A stretch of DNA of 64,000 nt from Halieaceae bacterium (GTDB taxonomy: Bacteria; Pseudomonadota; Gammaproteobacteria; Pseudomonadales; Halieaceae): NCBI GenBank assembly GCA_902520195.1, contig CABYND010000001.1, forward strand, positions 217,092-281,091. Direction: 5' to 3'. Shown piece by piece: positions 33,897 to 43,492 of this stretch; position 1 is the first letter of the stretch; the number at the start of each line of letters is the position of its first letter. Below the pieces are notes generated by a model. The model saw only the letters and a program-made list of their open reading frames with translations, ran no database searches and was not told the DNA's origin. The translations under genes were made by a program, and so were the position numbers.

Positions 33897-35111
33897 TCAA
33901 CCCAGAGTGCTGCCAGCACTGCGCTGACCGGTGCCAAGGTTGGCAACCCGGGCACGCGCCGCGGGCACCAGATCGAGCAGGGCCAGTGACAGATTTCTCG
34001 GCGCATCAAGAATTGGGCCACGGCGATTGAATAACGTCGCCAACAGGTCCGTACTCCGCGTGATGAAGTGCTGCTCGTCGGCGGCCTGCTCCAAATAGCG
34101 GTTCAGACTACCCAGCTGGCCAAGAGGTTGACCCTCGCGCCCCGCGGCCGCCAACTCGGACGCTAACAGCCCCGCCTCTCGCAGCGACAGGTTGAGGCCT
34201 TGCCCCGCCACCGGGTGCAGTGTGTGCGCCGCATTCCCCACCAGCAGAAATCCTGATCGATATTGTTCAGAGGCGATCAGGCGCACCAGTGGCCACTGGC
34301 TGCGCTGCCCCACATCGCTGACTCGGCCGAGTCGCCAGCCAAAAGCGTCTTGAAACGCGGAGATAAAAGCCTCGCTCTCCAAGCTGCCCAGGGTTTCGAT
34401 CTCTTTGTCCGGGACCGACCACACTACATTAAAGCGCTGCTCTGATCGCGTCAGGGAAGTTAGTGGCAGCACCGCCAGAGGACCATGGGGCGTGAAGCGC
34501 TCGAAGGCGCGCCCCTGTTGCACCCCGGGAAAGCTCGCATTGAACACTACCGCATGATTGCCGGTGGGGCGCTCCTCCACGCCGATACCCAACCCCTCAA
34601 ACCATTCGGTGGCAACCCCCGCCGCGAGCAGCACCAGATCTGCAGTAAGTCGCTCGCCCTCGTCGGTCAACACAGCCGGCTTCTCTGCACCCGCCTCCAG
34701 CGAAACACAGCGGACAGGCGCGCGGACGGTCACACCCAATTGTTCCGCGCGCGCCAGCAGTGCCCGTCCCAGCTCGTGGTTCTCCACCACATAACCCAGT
34801 GCCGGCACGTCGAGCTCTTCGGCCGTCATCAGCGCGCTGCCGAAATGCCCGCGGTGAGATACATGGATATCGCCGATCGCACCGGTACGTGACGCCAGCG
34901 CAGACCAGAGGTCCCAGTGCTTCAAAAGCTCAACGGAGTGGAGGTTGAGCGCTGAGCCACGGGTGTCCATGGGGTTGGGGGTTCCGGATCGAAAGGGATG
35001 CGCCTCCAGCAACGTGACCTCCAAACTTGGCGCTTCTGTTGCCAGTGCAATAGCAAAGGAGAGGCCTGCCAGACCTCCCCCGAGAATCAGGACCTGCTGC
35101 CCGTCGCTCAT
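33897..35111 (-). CDS. ubiH: 2-octaprenyl-6-methoxyphenol hydroxylase UbiH
   Basis: UbiH is an FAD monooxygenase of ubiquinone synthesis. The 404 residues contain the FAD motif VLILGGGLAGLSFAIALA, the middle segment LGYVVENHELGRALL and the second FAD motif GFLLVGNAAHTLHPVAGQGLNLSLREAGLLASEL (NAAHTLHPVAGQG is the UbiH form). The ATG overlaps the pepP stop by four bases. Confidence 0.94.
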   Translation of the reverse strand: MSDGQQVLILGGGLAGLSFAIALATEAPSLEVTLLEAHPFRSGTPNPMDTRGSALNLHSVELLKHWDLWSALASRTGAIGDIHVSHRGHFGSALMTAEELDVPALGYVVENHELGRALLARAEQLGVTVRAPVRCVSLEAGAEKPAVLTDEGERLTADLVLLAAGVATEWFEGLGIGVEERPTGNHAVVFNASFPGVQQGRAFERFTPHGPLAVLPLTSLTRSEQRFNVVWSVPDKEIETLGSLESEAFISAFQDAFGWRLGRVSDVGQRSQWPLVRLIASEQYRSGFLLVGNAAHTLHPVAGQGLNLSLREAGLLASELAAAGREGQPLGQLGSLNRYLEQAADEQHFITRSTDLLATLFNRRGPILDAPRNLSLALLDLVPAARARVANLGTGQRSAGSTLG

Positions 35112-36427
35112 GACGCCTCGGACATCAGTGCCTCAATGTCATCCGCCCGCTTGGGGACATCCGAAGTGAGCACGTCGCAACCAGATTCCGTCACTGCGAC
35201 ATCGTCTTCAATCCTAATGCCAATGCCGCGCCAGCGCTTGGCGACCTTGGTGTTGTCAGCCGCTATATAAATACCGGGCTCAATGGTCAGGACCATCCCG
35301 GGCTCGAGCTGCCGCCAGCGTCCGTCGATGCGGTAGTCGCCCACATCGTGCACATCGAGACCCAGCCAGTGGCCCGCGCGATGCATATAGAAGTCCCGGT
35401 AAGCCTCGGCCTTGATCAACTCCCGCTCTTTCCCCTTCAGCAGGCCCAGTTTGATGAGGCCACGCGTAATCACGCGCACGGTGGCATCGTGGGGCTGATT
35501 CCAGGTATTGCCCGGGCGCACTTTGGCAATCGCAGCGCGCTGTGCCTCGAGTACCAGGTCATATATCGCCCGCTGTTCCGGGGAAAATCGACCGCTGACC
35601 GGAAAGGTTCGCGTGATGTCGGCGGCGTAGCCCTGGTACTCGCAGCCCGCGTCAATCAGTACCAGGTCGCCAGACTTCATCCGCGATGCGTTCTCTGTGT
35701 AGTGCAGCACGCAGGCATTGGCGCCCGAGCCGACAATCGAGTTGTAGGCCGGAAAACGCGCGCCGTGCTCAGAGAAGGTGTGCTGGATCGCCGCCTCGAG
35801 ATGATATTCGTATCGTCCCGGCTGGCACTCCTGCATGGCCCGCACGTGCGCCGCCGCGCTGATTTCACCCGCCTTTTTCATCACGCGGACTTCCGCCGCG
35901 GATTTGATCAAGCGCTGCTCGTGGAGCAGAAAAGCCAAATCGGTAAAGTCAGCCGGCGGGGCCGCGCCTGAGCGCACCAACCTGCGAATTTGATTCACCC
36001 ACCCCATCACGCGCTGGTCGAACACATCGTCATGGCCCATGGAGTAGTAAATGCGCTGGGTACCTTCAATCAAACCAGGAAGGATTTCGTCGAGGTCATC
36101 GATCGGAAAGGCATCATCGACGCCGAGGTAGGCAGTCGCACACTCCGGCCCGAGCCGGTAGCCATTCCATAGCTCCATCTCGGGGTCACGCTCCCTGCAG
36201 AACAGGACAACCTGACCCTGGCGACGTCCGGGCACCAGCACCAGCACTGCATCGGGCTCTACAAAGCCTGTGAGATAGAACAAGTCGCTGTTCTGGCGAA
36301 AGGGATACTCGGTATCGCGGCTGCGGGTCACCTCACGCGCGCCGGGAATGATTGCAATACTATGGCGATCCATCATCGCCATCAGTTTTTTGCGGCGGCG
36401 GGTAAATTCAGCTTTGGAGATTTTCAC
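35108..36427 (-). CDS. pepP: Xaa-Pro aminopeptidase P
   Basis: PepP is a di-manganese pita-bread peptidase that removes N-terminal residues before proline. The 439-residue product from GTG at 36427 (VKISKAEFTRRRKKLMAMMDRHS) shows metal ligands in VLIDAGCEYQGYAADITRTFPVSG (Asp, Asp), HRAGHWLGLDVHDVG (His), LTIEPGIYI (Glu) and GIGIRIEDDVAVTESG (Glu). The GTG has AGGAAGG five bases upstream and the protein start aligns with E. coli PepP. A longer frame of 43 extra codons lies inside ygfB. It overlaps ygfB by 20 bases. Confidence 0.95.
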   Translation of the reverse strand: MKISKAEFTRRRKKLMAMMDRHSIAIIPGAREVTRSRDTEYPFRQNSDLFYLTGFVEPDAVLVLVPGRRQGQVVLFCRERDPEMELWNGYRLGPECATAYLGVDDAFPIDDLDEILPGLIEGTQRIYYSMGHDDVFDQRVMGWVNQIRRLVRSGAAPPADFTDLAFLLHEQRLIKSAAEVRVMKKAGEISAAAHVRAMQECQPGRYEYHLEAAIQHTFSEHGARFPAYNSIVGSGANACVLHYTENASRMKSGDLVLIDAGCEYQGYAADITRTFPVSGRFSPEQRAIYDLVLEAQRAAIAKVRPGNTWNQPHDATVRVITRGLIKLGLLKGKERELIKAEAYRDFYMHRAGHWLGLDVHDVGDYRIDGRWRQLEPGMVLTIEPGIYIAADNTKVAKRWRGIGIRIEDDVAVTESGCDVLTSDVPKRADDIEALMSEAS

Positions 36428-37010
36428 TGTTGCCTTCCTGTAGAGATTGCGCCTCGTTGACGATATTAATCGCCGCAAAGCGAGTGTATTCGATGATGTC
36501 CTCGAGTTGACGCTCTGCGTCTTCTGAATCCGCTTCCTCGGTATCAACCTGGGCAATGACTGCCATGTCCTTGAGCACTTCAGCGGTCATGGTCGGGATG
36601 GGCTCACTCGCTGCCTCTCTGAGCGTGATGCCCTGGGTGAATCCCGACAAAAACCCCCGGCTCCATTCGGCAATGGACAGAAGTCGCTCCTCCAGAGAAC
36701 CGTCGTCCTCGGGCATTAAAGGCTGAAAGGTGTAATCGGCGTCCTGTATCGCGGACAATGTCGCCAGGCTCAGGCGAGAAACAAAATCGACCAGATCACC
36801 CGTGAGATCAATGGCAAGCGCTTTCTCCAGCGCCGCGACCGTCGCCGAAAAATGCTGCTCCGTGTGAGGGCTGAACCCCGCTCCCAGCAAACCTGCCATC
36901 GCGCCATGGAGCGAAGAGGGGTTGAGCGTCAGGCCGGCGTTGAAAAGATTATCCGCCGCATCGTCCCATGACGGCATATCTTCAAAGGCGCCAAGTGCAT
37001 CAAGTAACAC
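36408..37010 (-). CDS. ygfB: UPF0149/YgfB family protein
   Basis: YgfB-family proteins are small, acidic, helical and conserved upstream of pepP in gammaproteobacteria; in Pseudomonas aeruginosa one affects antibiotic resistance regulation. The 200 residues contain the family-like LTLNPSSLHGAMAGLLGAGF and LSIAEWSRGFLSGFTQGI segments. The start used is GTG with GAGGA about 10 bases upstream. The ATG at 36977 (MPSWDDAADNLFNAGL) aligns equally well with the E. coli start. Confidence 0.9.
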   Translation of the reverse strand: MLLDALGAFEDMPSWDDAADNLFNAGLTLNPSSLHGAMAGLLGAGFSPHTEQHFSATVAALEKALAIDLTGDLVDFVSRLSLATLSAIQDADYTFQPLMPEDDGSLEERLLSIAEWSRGFLSGFTQGITLREAASEPIPTMTAEVLKDMAVIAQVDTEEADSEDAERQLEDIIEYTRFAAINIVNEAQSLQEGNSENLQS

Positions 37011-37182
37011 GGTGGGTCGTTCCTCAATAAGGATGAATGTGGGTCATCAGGTTCAGGTGCCTGGCAGTCGGGCTACCCAGAACTGATCAGGCGAAAGCCG
37101 TCTGCTTGACGCGGCGGCACGTTGACCCAATGAAACAACGGGCATTATAGTGCTGGCTTGCTCGCAACGCAGTGTACCCTCC

Positions 37183-37392
37183 GTGGCTGACAACCTCATC
37201 CAGGCGCTGGAAAAAAAAGTAACCGACCTGATCGAACTGAGCCGCGAACTGAACCGCGAGAATCGCGCCCTTAAGCTTCGCGCTGCAGAGTTGCAACGCG
37301 AGCGCAGAGAGTTGTTAGAGCGCCAAAGGCAGGCCAGCGAACACGTAGAGACTTCGCTTGCGAGGCTGCGCTCTCTGGACGGCAGCGCGTGA
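37183..37392 (+). CDS. Small coiled-coil protein, TIGR02449/ZapB-like
   Basis: This 69-residue product is almost entirely one charged coiled coil (NLIQALEKKVTDLIELSRELNRENRALKLRAAELQRERRELLE) with ZapB-like heptads. Proteins of this family are encoded immediately before zapA in many gammaproteobacteria, so a role at the division septum is likely but unproven. The start is GTG at 37183; an upstream start (37150) is possible. Its stop overlaps the zapA GTG. Confidence 0.8.
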   Translation: MADNLIQALEKKVTDLIELSRELNRENRALKLRAAELQRERRELLERQRQASEHVETSLARLRSLDGSA

Positions 37393-37706
37393 GTCGACCC
37401 AACACCGTTAGCGTAGATATCCTCGACAAGGAATATCAGGTGGCGTGCCCTCCCGATGAGGAGGCTGCACTGACCCGGGCAGCACGATATCTCGATCAGC
37501 ACATGCGTGACATTCGCTCGACCGGCAAGGTCATCGGGTTGGAGCGCGTGGCGATCATGGCGGCACTCAATATCAGTCACGAGCTGTTAGCGCTCAAAAC
37601 TGGAGACAACCCCGTTGAGACCAGCGAGGAGCAGGAGCGCCTTTCCGCGCTGAACAGTCAGCTCGATGAGGTCCTTTACCAACTTCGACAACTTGAGATT
37701 AACTGA
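37389..37706 (+). CDS. zapA: Cell division protein ZapA
   Basis: ZapA binds FtsZ and bundles filaments at mid-cell. The 105 residues have the family start VSVDILDKEYQVACPPDEEAALTRAARYLDQHMRDIR. The helical dimerisation part follows (KVIGLERVAIMAALNISHELLAL) with a C-terminal coiled coil. The start is GTG in a GTGA overlap with the upstream coiled-coil gene. 6S RNA follows at once, as in E. coli. Confidence 0.95.
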   Translation: MSRPNTVSVDILDKEYQVACPPDEEAALTRAARYLDQHMRDIRSTGKVIGLERVAIMAALNISHELLALKTGDNPVETSEEQERLSALNSQLDEVLYQLRQLEIN

Positions 37707-37732
37707 ATCTCTCATTCCGCTATACTGTGCTC

Positions 37733-37906
37733 GGCCTGAAGTATTCGCCAGACGATTTGTCCTCGAGCCGATAATGCAGTACCCGGAGGTCACTTCCGCG
37801 ACTGTTGAGCAAGCCTGGCCAGAACCGGGAAGCCTGAAGTCGCGTGGTGGTCACCACCTTGAGCCGCAAGGGTTCAAGGGCCTATTCGTCAGCGGTACCG
37901 CGGGTC
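37733..37906 (+). ncRNA. ssrS: 6S RNA
   Basis: 6S RNA mimics an open promoter and sequesters sigma-70 RNA polymerase in stationary phase. The region between zapA and fau carries the near-invariant 3' arm CCTTGAGCCGCAAGGGTTCAAGGG-like hairpin (37857-37880). The central segment includes GAGCAAGCCTGG...GAAGCCTGAAG, matching E. coli 6S in order. A closing stem pairs 37746-37755 with 37886-37895. A TATACT -10 box at 37721-37726 sets the start near 37733, and a T-run at 37908-37916 follows. Exact ends are estimates. Confidence 0.92.
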
Positions 37907-37960
37907 ATTTTTTTTTCGATCCTCTCCCCTCTCGATCATCTGCATACCAATACGAGTTTC

Positions 37961-38539
37961 ATGACAGCTGCCTCTGACACGGCGCTGCAGAAGCGGAACT
38001 TGCGCGGACGCCTGCGATCAGACCGGGACGCACTGAGTGCAGCTTATCGCGCCGACTGCGCGAAACACGCCCTGCAACATCTGGTGACTTGGCACCCCTG
38101 GACGGCCGCCACACTGATCGGCAGCTATCTGCCTCATGAATCGGAATTTGACCCCACGCTGTTGGCAAAGGCTGCGCGCGCGCGAGGTGCTGACATTGTC
38201 TGCCCAAGAGTAGATGGCAAGTCCATGTCCTTTCACCACTGGCAGGCAGGTGACGAGGCGGAGGCAACCATCGGCGGTGTCCTGCAACCGCTGCCTGCAG
38301 CGCCAGTGGTCGATGCAGCGGCTATTGATCTGTTCCTGACGCCACTGTTGGGTTGCGGTGATAGCGGCATGCGGCTGGGGTATGGCGGCGGCTTTTATGA
38401 CCGACTGTTTGCACTGGTCGGTGGCCTCAGGTTGGGGGTGGGTTTTGCCCTGCAACGCGTGAGCGACTGGGAGAGCGAAGCGCACGATCAGCGACTGGAT
38501 GGTTTTCTTAGCGAAGAAGGCCTGACCTTGTTCGGCTGA
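37961..38539 (+). CDS. fau: 5-formyltetrahydrofolate cyclo-ligase (YgfA/Fau)
   Basis: This enzyme converts 5-formyl-THF to 5,10-methenyl-THF with ATP, salvaging a dead-end folate. The 192 residues start at MTAASDTALQKRNLRGRLRSDRDALS, just after 6S RNA. They contain the substrate/ATP blocks TLIGSYLPHESEFDP and IDLFLTPLLGCGDSGMRLGYGGGFYDRLFA, the last being the family signature. The zapA-ssrS-fau order is the E. coli order and is often one transcript. Confidence 0.94.
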   Translation: MTAASDTALQKRNLRGRLRSDRDALSAAYRADCAKHALQHLVTWHPWTAATLIGSYLPHESEFDPTLLAKAARARGADIVCPRVDGKSMSFHHWQAGDEAEATIGGVLQPLPAAPVVDAAAIDLFLTPLLGCGDSGMRLGYGGGFYDRLFALVGGLRLGVGFALQRVSDWESEAHDQRLDGFLSEEGLTLFG

Positions 38540-38589
38540 ATGCCCGACACCACTCGTCGTGGGGGGAGAGTCCTTCAGCACGACTGGCT

Positions 38590-40122
38590 TTAAGTTCGCT
38601 CGGCCGGGCCCAGGTATTCGCGATAGGCGGGGTTATAGGTCTCCTCCCAAAACCGGTATCCCAATCGATTCAATGCTTTTCTGAGACTGGCACGTTTACC
38701 CTCGGGCACCTGCATGCCCACCAGAATGCGCCCAAAGGCGGCACCGTGATTGCGGTAATGAAACAGTGTAATGCTGTATTCATTGCCCAGCGCCGTCAGG
38801 AACTGGAGCAGGCTGCCGGGCCGCTCCGGAAACTCCACCCGGAACACCATCTCATCGCTGATGTCTTTCGAGAGACGTCCGCCAACCATGTGCCTGAGGT
38901 GCAACTTGGCCGTTTCGTTATCGGTCATGTCCAGCACCCGATAACCCTTTTGTCTGAGCGCATCCTGTAAGGCATTCAGGCTTTCGTCCTCTGGCGTGAC
39001 GGTGAGACCGACAAACACCCTTGCCTCGGCAGCGGTCTCGTATCGATAGTTGAATTCAGTCACATTGCGCTTGCCGATGGCATGACAAAACGCCTTGAAG
39101 GCGCCGGGCCGCTCCGGAATGGTCACATTGAGCACCGCCTCGCGCCGCTCGCCAATCTCTGTCCGCTCCGAGATATAGCGCAGCCGGTCGAAGTTGGTAT
39201 TGGCGCCGCTGACGGTCGCCGCCATCGAGGCGCCGGTCACATCATGCTCCGCCGCGTATTTCTTCATACCGGCCACCGCCAGCGCACCCGCGGGCTCGGC
39301 AATCGCGCGGGTGTCCTCAAAAATATCTTTTACCGCGGCACAGATTTCATCGGTGCTGACGGTGATGACGTCATCAACGCACTCGCGAATCAGACGAAAG
39401 GTCTCCTTGCCCACCTGCGCCACGGCGCAGCCGTCGGCAAAGAGCCCCACCTCGCGCAGCGTGACGCGACGGCCTTTGTCCAGGGCGGCCTGAACGCAGG
39501 CGGCGTCTTCAGGCTCCACGCCGATAATCCGCGTCTGTGGCCAGACGTATCGCAGATAGGCCGCCATGCCGGCCAGCAATCCGCCGCCGCCACAACAGAC
39601 AAACACGTAATCCAGCGGCTGTTGGGCTTGCCTTACCAGCTCCACTGCTACAGTCCCCTGACCGGCAATCACATCGGGGTCATCAAAGGGGTGAATGAAG
39701 GTGAAGCCTTCCGACTCTGTGAGCACCCGGGCACGCACCGCGGCCTCATCGAAGGAATCGCCGTGCATCACCACTTTGGCACCCAGCGCCTTCACCGCAT
39801 CCACTTTGATCAGGGGTGTGGTGACAGGCATGACGATCGTTGCCTTGATGCCCAGCTTCGATGCCGCCAGCGCGACACCTTGTGCGTGATTGCCTGCCGA
39901 GGCCGCCACGACGCCCCCGGCCCGGGCGGCCTCGTCGAGGTGAACCATCTTGTTATAGGCGCCACGGCACTTGAAGGAAAAGACCGGCTGCAGGTCCTCG
40001 CGCTTCAGGAAAGCCTGATTGCCCAGACGCGCGGATAGCAGCGGCGCGGCATCCAAAGGCGTCTCCCGCGCCACGTCGTAGACCTGCGCGTTGAGAATGC
40101 GTTTGATGTAGGACTCTGCCAT
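38590..40122 (-). CDS. ilvA: Threonine ammonia-lyase, biosynthetic
   Basis: IlvA deaminates threonine to 2-oxobutyrate, the first step towards isoleucine. The 510 residues have the PLP lysine in VFSFKCRGAYNK, the phosphate-binding CCGGGGLLAGMAAYLR and NTNFDRLRYISER. Two ACT-like regulatory domains follow (starting at REAVLNVTIPERPGAFK and FRVEFPERPGSLLQFL) that allow isoleucine feedback. The length equals E. coli IlvA (514). It is monocistronic on the minus strand. Neighbouring rpiA, often adjacent in related genomes, is 12 kb away here. Confidence 0.96.
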   Translation of the reverse strand: MAESYIKRILNAQVYDVARETPLDAAPLLSARLGNQAFLKREDLQPVFSFKCRGAYNKMVHLDEAARAGGVVAASAGNHAQGVALAASKLGIKATIVMPVTTPLIKVDAVKALGAKVVMHGDSFDEAAVRARVLTESEGFTFIHPFDDPDVIAGQGTVAVELVRQAQQPLDYVFVCCGGGGLLAGMAAYLRYVWPQTRIIGVEPEDAACVQAALDKGRRVTLREVGLFADGCAVAQVGKETFRLIRECVDDVITVSTDEICAAVKDIFEDTRAIAEPAGALAVAGMKKYAAEHDVTGASMAATVSGANTNFDRLRYISERTEIGERREAVLNVTIPERPGAFKAFCHAIGKRNVTEFNYRYETAAEARVFVGLTVTPEDESLNALQDALRQKGYRVLDMTDNETAKLHLRHMVGGRLSKDISDEMVFRVEFPERPGSLLQFLTALGNEYSITLFHYRNHGAAFGRILVGMQVPEGKRASLRKALNRLGYRFWEETYNPAYREYLGPAERT

Positions 40123-40199
40123 CTGCTCAGTGTGCCGCCGAAAAACCCACGATCATACTGCCAAGCGACCGGCAACACACGATCGGTACTTGTCAAAAT

Positions 40200-40222
40200 G
40201 CCCACTCCCCAAGGGAGTGGGC
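40200..40222 (-). terminator. Rho-independent terminator of the tkt-epd-pgk-fba operon
   Basis: A perfect 10-bp stem (GCCCACTCCC / GGGAGTGGGC) with a three-base loop lies seven bases past the fba stop. On the minus strand it is followed by ATTTTGACA, a short T-run. It closes the carbon operon before ilvA. Confidence 0.85.
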
Positions 40223-40228
40223 CTCGCA

Positions 40229-41269
40229 CTATGCGGCGTAGCGCGCCTGCATATCGGCGAGTGACAGCGGTTGAATCTTGGAGGCATTGCCCGCAGTGCC
40301 GAAGGCTTCGTAACGGTCAATACAAATCGCTTTCATGGCCTCTAGACTGGCGGCGAGATATTTGCGCGGATCAAATTCAGTGGGGTACTCTGCCAGAAAA
40401 CGCCGAATCGACCCTGTGGAGGCGAGGCGCAAATCAGTGTCGATGTTGACCTTCCTCACCCCGTGCTTGATCCCTTCAACTACCTGTTCAACCGGCACGC
40501 CATAGGTTTCGGGAATCTCGCCTCCGAATTCATTGATCACCGCCAACCAGTCCTGGGGTACAGCCGACGAGCCGTGCATCACGAGATGCGTATTGGGGAT
40601 GCGAGAGTGAATCGCCTTGATGCGATCCATCGCCAGAATATCGCCTGTGGGGGGGCGGGTGAACTTGTAGGCACCGTGACTCGTGCCGCAGGCAATCGCC
40701 AAGGCATCTACGTCAGTGTCTGCAACAAACTGTGCTGCCTCTTCCGGGTCGGTCAGCAGCTGGTCGTGACTGAGCTTGCCCGCAGCGCCAATACCGTCTT
40801 CTTCACCCGCCTCTCCGGTTTCCAGTGAACCGAGACAGCCAATCTCTCCCTCAACCGACACACCGCAGGCATGCGCCATGTCCACGACCCGGCGGGTCAC
40901 GCCGGCGTTGTAGTCGTAATCCATGGGGGTTTTACCGTCCTCACCCAAAGAACCATCCATCATGACGGAGCTAAACCCGAGCTGAATGGAGCGCTGGCAG
41001 ACACCAGGCGAGGTGCCATGGTCCTGATGCACCACCACCGGGACATGGGGAAACTCGGTCATGGCCGCCTCCATCAGTGCGCGGAGGAAAGGCGCTCCCG
41101 CGTACTTTCTTGCGCCGGCACTCGCCTGCATGATCACCGGCGAGTCGGTCTGATCCGCCGCCTCCATGATGGCGCGCGTCTGCTCAAGATTGTTGACATT
41201 GAATGCCGGCACGCCGTAACCGTGCTCGGCGGCATGGTCCAATAATTGCCTCAAGCTGATCAGTGCCAT
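40229..41269 (-). CDS. fba: Fructose-bisphosphate aldolase class II (Calvin subtype)
   Basis: This zinc aldolase splits or forms fructose-1,6-bisphosphate. The 346 residues show the family start [30 protein letters not shown], the metal site [28 protein letters not shown], and the second block [15 protein letters not shown]. The glycine-rich loop [25 protein letters not shown] binds the phosphate. Its size and motifs place it with the 'Calvin' type used in many proteobacteria, often also for sedoheptulose bisphosphate. It ends the tkt-epd-pgk-fba operon. Confidence 0.96.
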   Translation of the reverse strand: MALISLRQLLDHAAEHGYGVPAFNVNNLEQTRAIMEAADQTDSPVIMQASAGARKYAGAPFLRALMEAAMTEFPHVPVVVHQDHGTSPGVCQRSIQLGFSSVMMDGSLGEDGKTPMDYDYNAGVTRRVVDMAHACGVSVEGEIGCLGSLETGEAGEEDGIGAAGKLSHDQLLTDPEEAAQFVADTDVDALAIACGTSHGAYKFTRPPTGDILAMDRIKAIHSRIPNTHLVMHGSSAVPQDWLAVINEFGGEIPETYGVPVEQVVEGIKHGVRKVNIDTDLRLASTGSIRRFLAEYPTEFDPRKYLAASLEAMKAICIDRYEAFGTAGNASKIQPLSLADMQARYAA

Positions 41270-41288
41270 GTGTGGTTCCTCTTCTGTT

Positions 41289-42440
41289 TTAAGTGGCGCG
41301 AGCTTTCAATGCCGCGACCGCCGGTAGTTCCTTGCCCTCAACATACTCCAGGAAAGCGCCGCCGCCAGTAGAGATATAGGATACCGCGCCGGCCACGCCA
41401 AACTGATCGATAGCCGCCAGCGTATCGCCGCCGCCCGCCAGAGAGAAAGCATCGCTCGATGCGATAGCTTCTGCCAGCACCTGCGTGCCGTTGGCAAAGG
41501 CCTCCTGCTCAAAGACACCGAGCGGGCCGTTCCATAAAATCGTTGCCGCTTGCTGAATGCGTTCTGCGATGCCTGCGGCCGTCTCCGGGCCCACATCCAG
41601 GATCATGTCCTGCTCCATTACCTCGGCGGCGAGCTTCACCTGAGCGCGGTGACCCTCGTCGATGCCCGGCGCCACCACCACGTCGAGGGGTAGGGGAATG
41701 TCCACTTGATCCATGAGCCGCCGGGCCGTCTCAATCAGATCCCACTCACACAACGACTGGCCCACTGGGTATCCGGCGGCGGCGAGGAAGGTGTTGGCGA
41801 TACCGCCCCCCACAACCAGACTGTCACACTGCTCGGAGAGCTGATCCAGCACTTCCAGCTTGGTCGATACCTTGGAGCCGCCAACCACCGCGAGCATCGG
41901 TTTTCGCGCCCCGGTCAAAGCGCGCTCCAGCGCCGTGAGTTCAGCGTGGAGTAGGGGCCCCGCGCACGCCACTGGCGCGCTGTGCACCACGCCGTGGGTT
42001 GAGGCCTGCGCCCGATGCGCGGTACCAAAGGCATCCATCACAAACACGTCACATAGCGACGCGTAATCGGCAGACAGAGACGCATCGTCTGCCGCCTCGC
42101 CGATATTGAAACGCACATTCTCGAGCAACACGACATCGCCAGGCAGCGGTGCGACCTGTCGCCACTCCTTCGCCAGCAACACATCTCGCTCCAGGAGCTC
42201 AGCCAGTCGGCGGGCAATAGGCGCCATGGACGCCTCCTCGCTCCATTCCCCCTCAGTCGGCCGGCCAAGATGTGACATCACGATGACCGCGGCACCTTGC
42301 TCAAGCGCCGCCAGTATCGAGGGCGCTGCTGCGCGCAATCTCGTGTCGTTAGTGATCTCGCCGTCTCGCAGCGGCACGTTCAAATCCTCCCGGATCAGCA
42401 CGCGGCGACCGGAGAGATCGAGCTCGCTCATCAATCTCAC
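41289..42440 (-). CDS. pgk: Phosphoglycerate kinase
   Basis: Pgk interconverts 1,3-bisphosphoglycerate and 3-phosphoglycerate. The 383 residues include [62 protein letters not shown] and the nucleotide loop [18 protein letters not shown] use GTG at 42440 as start: it forms a GTGA overlap with epd and has GGAGG seven bases upstream. The ATG three codons later is the alternative. Confidence 0.96.
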   Translation of the reverse strand: MRLMSELDLSGRRVLIREDLNVPLRDGEITNDTRLRAAAPSILAALEQGAAVIVMSHLGRPTEGEWSEEASMAPIARRLAELLERDVLLAKEWRQVAPLPGDVVLLENVRFNIGEAADDASLSADYASLCDVFVMDAFGTAHRAQASTHGVVHSAPVACAGPLLHAELTALERALTGARKPMLAVVGGSKVSTKLEVLDQLSEQCDSLVVGGGIANTFLAAAGYPVGQSLCEWDLIETARRLMDQVDIPLPLDVVVAPGIDEGHRAQVKLAAEVMEQDMILDVGPETAAGIAERIQQAATILWNGPLGVFEQEAFANGTQVLAEAIASSDAFSLAGGGDTLAAIDQFGVAGAVSYISTGGGAFLEYVEGKELPAVAALKARAT

Positions 42441-43492
42441 GGTGACCCCTCCGCCGCCGCGGGCCGGGGAGCGCTGACGAGCTGCTCCCATGCCAGTGCC
42501 ACATCGATCATACGACTAGCATAGGCCCACTCGTTGTCGAACCAGATCAAGATTTTCGCGAGTCGGCCTGCCGCCACCTGTGTCTGCTGGGCATCCACGA
42601 TCGCCGATGCCGCTTCGCCGGCGAAGTCACAGGAAGCCAGTGGCTCGAGGGAATAGTCCAATACACCCGCCAGGCTGCCCTCTGCCGCATCCCGGAGTGC
42701 GGCATTGATGCTCTCACTGTCACAGGCGCGCTCTGTCGCCACAGTTAACTCGATCGCCGACACCTTGGTCGTGGGGACCCTGAGCGCGTGGGCGGACAGC
42801 TTGCCTGCCAGCGTTGGCAGTATGCGCTCGATACCGACCGCCAGCCCCGTATCGACAGGAATAATCGATTGGGAGGACGCGCGGGTCTTACGCAAATCCG
42901 TGTGGTGATAGGCATCTAACACCGGCTGGTCGTTCATCAGCGAGTGAATGGTGGTTATGGTGGCCGCTTCAATGTCAAATGCCCGAGACAAGGTCGACAA
43001 CACGGGCACCACCGCATTGGTGGTACAAGATGCCGCCGAAACAACGTCCATCTCAGCGGTAAGGTCTTGGTCGTTTACGCCAAAGACAATCGTGGCATCG
43101 ACATCCGATTCGGCGGGGTGCGAAAACAGCACCCTTCCAGCGCCCGCATGCAGGTGTTGCTCGGCGGTAGCGCGGTCGGTAAACGCGCCGGTGCACTCAA
43201 AGACCAGATCAATGTCGAGTGACCGCCAGGGCAGCGCCGACACCTCCGGCAAATGGCTCAACGGCACCAGCGACTGATCAATCGCCAACAGCTCCCCGGA
43301 GCGGGCGATGCGTCCCGGGTAGCGGCCATAGTTGGAGTCGTAACGCGCCAGGTGAACCACCGTGTCTGCATCGGCGATCTCGTTGATGGCCGCCAGCTCC
43401 AGACGCGCACGCGCATCGTCCCGTGAGTGGTAGACCCTAAGGAGCGTTCGCCCGACCCGCCCAAAGCCATTGATCGCAAAACGCATGGTCAA
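42437..43492 (-). CDS. epd: Erythrose-4-phosphate dehydrogenase / GAPDH-like (Epd)
   Basis: The enzyme oxidises erythrose-4-phosphate (towards pyridoxal phosphate) or, in some bacteria, glyceraldehyde-3-phosphate. The 351 residues have the NAD site [15 protein letters not shown], the catalytic Cys in [14 protein letters not shown] and the Epd-type segment [36 protein letters not shown], which differs from Gap[16 protein letters not shown] is near the end. It overlaps tkt and pgk by four bases each. No separate gapA occurs in the window, so it may serve glycolysis too (inference). Confidence 0.9.
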   Translation of the reverse strand: MTMRFAINGFGRVGRTLLRVYHSRDDARARLELAAINEIADADTVVHLARYDSNYGRYPGRIARSGELLAIDQSLVPLSHLPEVSALPWRSLDIDLVFECTGAFTDRATAEQHLHAGAGRVLFSHPAESDVDATIVFGVNDQDLTAEMDVVSAASCTTNAVVPVLSTLSRAFDIEAATITTIHSLMNDQPVLDAYHHTDLRKTRASSQSIIPVDTGLAVGIERILPTLAGKLSAHALRVPTTKVSAIELTVATERACDSESINAALRDAAEGSLAGVLDYSLEPLASCDFAGEAASAIVDAQQTQVAAGRLAKILIWFDNEWAYASRMIDVALAWEQLVSAPRPAAAEGSP

